Source: PALSA-911 sp037442565
GTDB taxonomy: Bacteria > Pseudomonadota > Alphaproteobacteria > Acetobacterales > Acetobacteraceae
Length of the DNA: 9,707 nucleotides
Assembly: GCA_037442565.1 (NCBI GenBank)
Contig: JBBIQA010000165.1
Span: forward strand, 1 to 9,707
Direction: 5' to 3'
The notes under the pieces were generated by a model that worked only from the letters and a program-made list of their open reading frames with translations, did no database searches and was not told the DNA's origin. Shown in pieces: positions 6,566 through 9,707 of this stretch. The position numbers and the translations under genes were made by a program. How positions within the stretch are numbered: the stretch's first letter is position 1; the number at the start of each line of letters is the position of its first letter.

Positions 6566-7033
6566 CTGCGGCAGCAGGCAGGCCTCCATGCCGGAGGGCA
6601 GGCCGAACAACACCTCCGGCATGCCGAAGCGGCTGTCGTCGGACGCCGCGCGCATGTCGCAGGCGGCCGCCACCTCCAGCCCCGCACCCAGGCAATAGCC
6701 CTGGATGCGGGCGATGACCGGCACCGGGGTGCGGCGGATCGCCTCGCACATCCGGTGCGTCAGGCTGGGGCCCAGCATCGCGTCGTGCGCCTCGAACCCC
6801 GCCATTTCCGTCAGATTGGCGCCGCCGATGAAAGATCGGCCGCCGGCGCCGGTCAGCACGACCACGCGCAGCCGGGGCTCGCTCGCCACCGCTTCGATCG
6901 CCTCGGCCAGCCGGCGCTTGCCTTCATTGCCCAGCGCATTGTGGTGTGCGGGATTGTTCACCGTGACGCGGACGACGATGCCGGGCTCGCCGCGGTCTTC
7001 GTGCACGACCTGCACCAGTTCGGTTGCGGACAT
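6566..7033 (-). CDS. Enoyl-CoA hydratase/isomerase family (crotonase) protein, C-terminus lost in assembly gap
   Basis: Crotonases act on acyl-CoA thioesters, most often hydrating 2-enoyl-CoA. 156 of about 260 residues are visible. An oxyanion-hole segment RSFIGGANLTEM lies at residues 66-77, and the second CoA/oxyanion segment is GYCLGAGLEVAAACDM (112-127). RFGMPEVLFGLPSGMEA follows at 135-151. The two glutamates used by enoyl-CoA hydratase as catalytic acid/base both appear present by motif position: E120 in GLEV and E140 in PEVL. That favours a hydratase over family members lacking them, but the substrate is open. The ATG at 7033 is preferred to the in-frame ATG at 7075 because GGAGG lies 7 bases upstream of it. 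It is divergent from the COG3618 gene, with 102 bases between them, and convergent with the amidohydrolase pair. The missing C-terminus includes the trimer-contact helices. Confidence 0.9.
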
Positions 7034-7040
7034 GGGGGCT

Positions 7041-7045
7041 CCTCC
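7041..7045 (-). promoter_or_regulatory. Ribosome-binding site that fixes the crotonase start
   Basis: On the minus strand GGAGG occupies 7045-7041, followed by AGCCCCC and then the ATG at 7033, a 7-base spacing. This marks 7033 rather than 7075 as the start. Confidence 0.75.
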
Positions 7046-7054
7046 GTGTTTGGC

Positions 7055-7103
7055 CGGGATGATCGCACGCGGCACGGGTTGAGCCTATCGGGCGATCATG
7101 CCG
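7055..7103. promoter_or_regulatory. 12-bp inverted repeat (11 of 12 matching) in the divergent promoter region
   Basis: CGGGATGATCGC (7055-7066) and GCGATCATGCCG (7092-7103) are inverted copies with one mismatch and a perfect 8-bp core (ATGATCGC/GCGATCAT), separated by 25 bases. They sit between the crotonase and COG3618 hydrolase starts, where one regulator could control both genes. The half-sites are about 37 bases apart, roughly 3.5 helical turns. They could be two operator half-sites, or the arms of a long hairpin. I see no clear -35/-10 box. Confidence 0.5.
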
Positions 7104-7125
7104 TAATCGCCGGAACGAACGAGGG

Positions 7126-7129
7126 GGAG
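7126..7129 (+). promoter_or_regulatory. Ribosome-binding site of the COG3618-type hydrolase
   Basis: GGAG, within the purine run gagggggaga at 7121-7130, ends 6 bases before the ATG at 7136. The frame is open further upstream, back into the crotonase antisense, so this site decides the start. Confidence 0.7.
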
Positions 7130-7135
7130 ACCGAC

Positions 7136-8179
7136 ATGACAGCGACCCGCGAACCAACCCGCTACGGCCACATCTATCCGCCCGACGCCGCCTGGCTGGC
7201 GAAGGCCGAGCCCGAACCGGTCCTGGAGCCGGAGCTGCCGATCATCGATACGCATCATCATCTGTGGGTGCGCGGCGACCAGCGCTATCTGCTACATGAG
7301 TTCCTGGAAGACATCAACTCGGGCCACAACACCGTGGCGACGGTGTTCCTGGAATGCCATTCCATGTACCGCGCGGCCGGGCCGGAGGAAATGCGCTCGG
7401 TCGGCGAAACCGAATTCGTCGCCGGCATCGCGGCCATGAGCGAGAGCGGCGGCTATGGCCCGACGCGCGTTGCCGCCGGGATCGTCGGCGCGGTGGATCT
7501 GACGCATGAGCGCGCGGAGCAGGCGCTGGAGGCGCATATCCGCGCCGGCGGCGGACGGTTTCGCGGCGTGCGCCACGCAGCGGGCTGGGACGCGGACCCG
7601 ACGATCGGCAATAGCCGCAACATGACCGGGCTCGGCACCTATATGCGCCCGGACTTCCGCCGCGGCCTGGCGAAGATGACCGCGCTCGGCCTGTCGCTCG
7701 ATGCCTGGCTGTTCCATCCGCAACTGATGGATGTGGTGGACCTCGCGCGGTCGATGCCGGCGAGCAACATCATCATGGGCCATTGCGGCGGGCCGCTCGG
7801 CTATGGCCGCTATCTCGGCAGGCAGGACGAGGTGTTCGCCACCTGGAAGGCGGGCGTGACCGAGCTGGCGAAATGCCCCAACGTGACGATGAAGCTGGGC
7901 GGGATGATGATGCGGCTGGCTGCCTATGACTACCGGGCGTTGCCGAAGCCGCCGACATCGGCGGAGATCGCCGCCCTCTGGCGGCCGTATATCGAGACCT
8001 GCATCGAACTGTTCGGCGCCCGCCGCTGCCTGTTCGAGAGCAACTTCCCGGTAGAGAAAATGGGCGCGAGCTGGCCCGTGCTGTGGAACGCGTTCAAGCG
8101 GATCGCGGCCGGCGCCTCGGCGGACGAGAAGCTGGCGCTGTTCAGCGGGACGGCCCGGCGGGCGTACCGGCTGGCCTGA
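7136..8179 (+). CDS. Amidohydrolase family protein of the COG3618 type (TIM-barrel metal-dependent hydrolase/lactonase)
   Basis: This complete 347-residue protein belongs to the group that includes L-fuconolactone and 4-sulfomuconolactone hydrolases (amidohydrolase-2 superfamily); the substrate here is not known. The N-terminal metal motif is D38-T-H40-H-H42 in IIDTHHHLWV. Later barrel histidines are H194 in AWLFHPQ and H216 in IIMGHCGGP. Where many relatives have an aspartate near the C-terminus (S-D-W/F-P type), this one reads E301-S-N303-F-P-V, so an asparagine replaces the aspartate. Such SNFPV forms do occur in the family. Also typical are FRGVRHAAGWD and NVTMKLGGMMM. The sequence is clearly different from the tandem amidohydrolases upstream. 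It is divergent from the crotonase, and its last 38 bases overlap the end of malQ on the other strand. A role in opening a lactone or similar intermediate would fit the neighbours, but this is inference. Confidence 0.9.
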   Translation: MTATREPTRYGHIYPPDAAWLAKAEPEPVLEPELPIIDTHHHLWVRGDQRYLLHEFLEDINSGHNTVATVFLECHSMYRAAGPEEMRSVGETEFVAGIAAMSESGGYGPTRVAAGIVGAVDLTHERAEQALEAHIRAGGGRFRGVRHAAGWDADPTIGNSRNMTGLGTYMRPDFRRGLAKMTALGLSLDAWLFHPQLMDVVDLARSMPASNIIMGHCGGPLGYGRYLGRQDEVFATWKAGVTELAKCPNVTMKLGGMMMRLAAYDYRALPKPPTSAEIAALWRPYIETCIELFGARRCLFESNFPVEKMGASWPVLWNAFKRIAAGASADEKLALFSGTARRAYRLA

Positions 8180-9707
8180 CCGCGTCCGGCGGGCGGATCT
8201 CGCGCAGCGCCTGCAGGATGGCCTGGGCCCGTGGAGTTTGCAGCAGGCCAGGCACCGGGGCGGCGAGCTTGCGGCGCCAGTTCGGCCGTTCTGTATCGGT
8301 GCCCGGCAGGTTCACGGCCTTCGTTGTGCCGTCGAGGTCGTCGGCCTGGACGAGCATGAGGGCGGCCGGCGAGCGTGCGACATAGGCGTGCGCGGCGGTG
8401 CTGGTTTCCATGGAGACAATGCCCTCTTGCCGCACGGCGTCCCCCAGCGCCTGCCTCTCCGCTTCGCGGCGCGCCATGGCATCGGCGGGGTTCGCGAGCA
8501 GGCCGAGTTGCGCCTGTTCCGCGATATCCGCGCCTTCCCGCCAGCCCGCGACCGTTGGCAGATCGTGGGTCGATACGCTGGCGAGCGCCAGGGCGGGATA
8601 GGCGGCGGGCGGCTTGAATCCGAGGCCCTCGCGTTCCAGCAACAGCACGCGATAGCTCAGGATATCGGCCTTCGCCAGGGTGTCACGGAAGCCTTCGGGC
8701 ACCGTGCCCAGATCCTCCCCGACGATCAGGCAGCCGGCGCGCCGGCTTGCCAGCGTGAGCTGGCCGAGCAGGTGGCGGAACGGATAGGCGACATAGGCGC
8801 CGTCCGCCGCTTTCGCGCCTTCCGGCACCCAGAATAATCGCGACAGACCCATCACATGGTCGATCCGCAGCCCGCCGGCCTGGCGCATGTTGGCGGCGAG
8901 CAGGGCTGCGAAGCCGGCGAAGCCCTCGCTTGCCATGGCGAGCGGATTGGGCGGCGGCAGGCCCCAGATCTGCCCGTCGGCGGAGAACGGGTCCGGCGGT
9001 GCGCCGATGGACGCGCCGTGGGCGAGGAGATCGGCGCCGGCCCAGGCCTCGGCACCATCCGGTGCCGCGCCGACGGCCAGATCCCGCAGCAGGCCGAGCG
9101 ACAGGCCGGCGGAATTGCCGCTTGCGGCAGCGGCGGCGAGTTGGCGCTCGGCAAGGAATTGCAGATACAGATGAAACCGCACGCGCGGCGCATGGGCCGT
9201 TGCGAAGTTCGCGACGGCCGGACTGAGGGCATCACGCAGGGCTTGCGGCCATTGCCGCCAGGGCTGGCCGGGATGGCGTTCCGCGATCGCCTCGAACGTC
9301 GCAAAGCGCTGCAGCCCGGCACCGACCTCGGCCTGGAAGGCGGCGAAAGCCAGCGCGGAGGGGCTGTTCGGATGGTTGCGGCAGGCGGCGTCGAAATCGG
9401 CAAACCGCTGTTCCAGGACGGCACGTTTCAGCGACCAGACAGCCTGGTAATCGACATCCGGCCTGACTGACAGCGCGGCCCATGCGGCGGTCGCCGAAGA
9501 CGGGGCAAGGCCATCGTCCAGCGTGGCGAGGTCGAGATAGATCGGGTCCAGGAACCGCCGGTCGGAGGGATGATAGGGGCTGGCGCGGCCGCGCTGGGCC
9601 GGGAACAGCGCATGCAGCGGGTTGATCGCCAGGATCGCGGCGCCCTCGGCGGCGGCACCTTCCGACAGCGCGGCCAGGGTGGTGAAATCGCCGATCCCCT
9701 GGTCGCC
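8142..9707 (-). CDS. malQ: 4-alpha-glucanotransferase (amylomaltase, GH77), 5' end outside window
   Basis: MalQ moves 1,4-alpha-glucan segments between maltooligosaccharides in glycogen or maltodextrin metabolism, in the cytoplasm. 521 residues are visible and the frame is open to the right edge, so the true start is beyond base 9707. The GTG at 9182 is internal. The first visible residues, GDQGIGDFTTLAALSEGA, then INPLHALFP and ASPYHPSDRRFLDPIYLD, are classic GH77 motifs. All three catalytic carboxylates are present by motif: the nucleophile D283 in LRIDHVMGL (codon 8859-8861), the acid/base E331 in VGEDLGTVP (codon 8715-8717), and D382 in STHDLPT (codon 8562-8564), numbered from the window edge. 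It appears intact over the visible part. Its 3' end overlaps the COG3618 hydrolase gene by 38 bases, tail to tail. It has no evident functional link to the catabolic genes and probably belongs to a sugar-storage group to the right. Confidence 0.96.
   Translation of the reverse strand, partial: GDQGIGDFTTLAALSEGAAAEGAAILAINPLHALFPAQRGRASPYHPSDRRFLDPIYLDLATLDDGLAPSSATAAWAALSVRPDVDYQAVWSLKRAVLEQRFADFDAACRNHPNSPSALAFAAFQAEVGAGLQRFATFEAIAERHPGQPWRQWPQALRDALSPAVANFATAHAPRVRFHLYLQFLAERQLAAAAASGNSAGLSLGLLRDLAVGAAPDGAEAWAGADLLAHGASIGAPPDPFSADGQIWGLPPPNPLAMASEGFAGFAALLAANMRQAGGLRIDHVMGLSRLFWVPEGAKAADGAYVAYPFRHLLGQLTLASRRAGCLIVGEDLGTVPEGFRDTLAKADILSYRVLLLEREGLGFKPPAAYPALALASVSTHDLPTVAGWREGADIAEQAQLGLLANPADAMARREAERQALGDAVRQEGIVSMETSTAAHAYVARSPAALMLVQADDLDGTTKAVNLPGTDTERPNWRRKLAAPVPGLLQTPRAQAILQALREIRPPDAVRPAGTPAGPSR

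Noticed and set aside
6431..7135. Upstream in-frame extension of the COG3618 hydrolase through the second gap
   Set aside because: The extension is antisense to the crotonase and crosses the N run. A good ribosome-binding site and the conserved N-terminal motif support the ATG at 7136.
9232..9658. Short minus-strand frames in the right-hand part of the window, and the apparent malQ start at 9182
   Set aside because: Translating from base 9707 in the malQ frame gives an unbroken GH77 N-terminal region with its typical motifs. The other frames are therefore shadows and 9182 is internal.

Overview
This is a GC-rich chromosomal segment, most likely from an alphaproteobacterium. Rhodospirillales or Acetobacteraceae is my best guess, from the GlnD and MalQ sequence style and the base composition; this is an inference, not a placement. 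All recognisable genes are bacterial. I see no tRNA, rRNA, CRISPR array, transposase or phage gene.

Layout. The left edge (1-2424, plus strand) carries the 3' end of glnD, the PII uridylyl-transferase, followed by a fused DUF4130-UdgX protein. UdgX is the uracil-DNA glycosylase branch that can bond covalently to the site it cuts. Convergent with it is a FAD-dependent ferredoxin reductase (2434-3654, minus), which diverges from a small Rieske [2Fe-2S] ferredoxin (3769-4092, plus). These two form an electron-transfer pair for an oxygenase that is not visible here. Next comes a DUF1203 gene (4175-4587) broken by a run of 100 N. Two tandem paralogous amidohydrolases of the ACMSD/amidohydrolase-2 type follow, joined by an ATGA stop/start overlap. 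The first lacks its N-terminus and the second its C-terminus, because each runs into a 100-N gap. A convergent crotonase (enoyl-CoA hydratase/isomerase family, 6566-7033, minus) runs into the second gap. It diverges from a third, distantly related amidohydrolase of the COG3618 type (7136-8179, plus). The right edge (8142-9707, minus) is malQ, 4-alpha-glucanotransferase. It is open to the window edge and overlaps the COG3618 gene tail to tail.

How the genes may work together. Positions 2434-8179 look like a catabolic accessory block set between core genes. It holds a ferredoxin/reductase pair, three metal-dependent hydrolases or decarboxylases and a crotonase. This mix would suit ring hydroxylation or cleavage of an aromatic or lactone-type compound followed by CoA-dependent steps. 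The substrate cannot be read from the sequence, and the terminal oxygenase and CoA ligase are absent.

Two cautions apply. Both N runs are exactly 100 bases, which looks like a placeholder for a gap of unknown size, and protein-length arguments suggest that more than 100 bases is missing from each. Any reading frame drawn through them is an artefact. The most notable sequence-level observations are the DUF4130-UdgX fusion with an in-frame 15-bp tandem duplication, the coupled amidohydrolase pair, and a 12-bp inverted repeat in the divergent region before the COG3618 gene.
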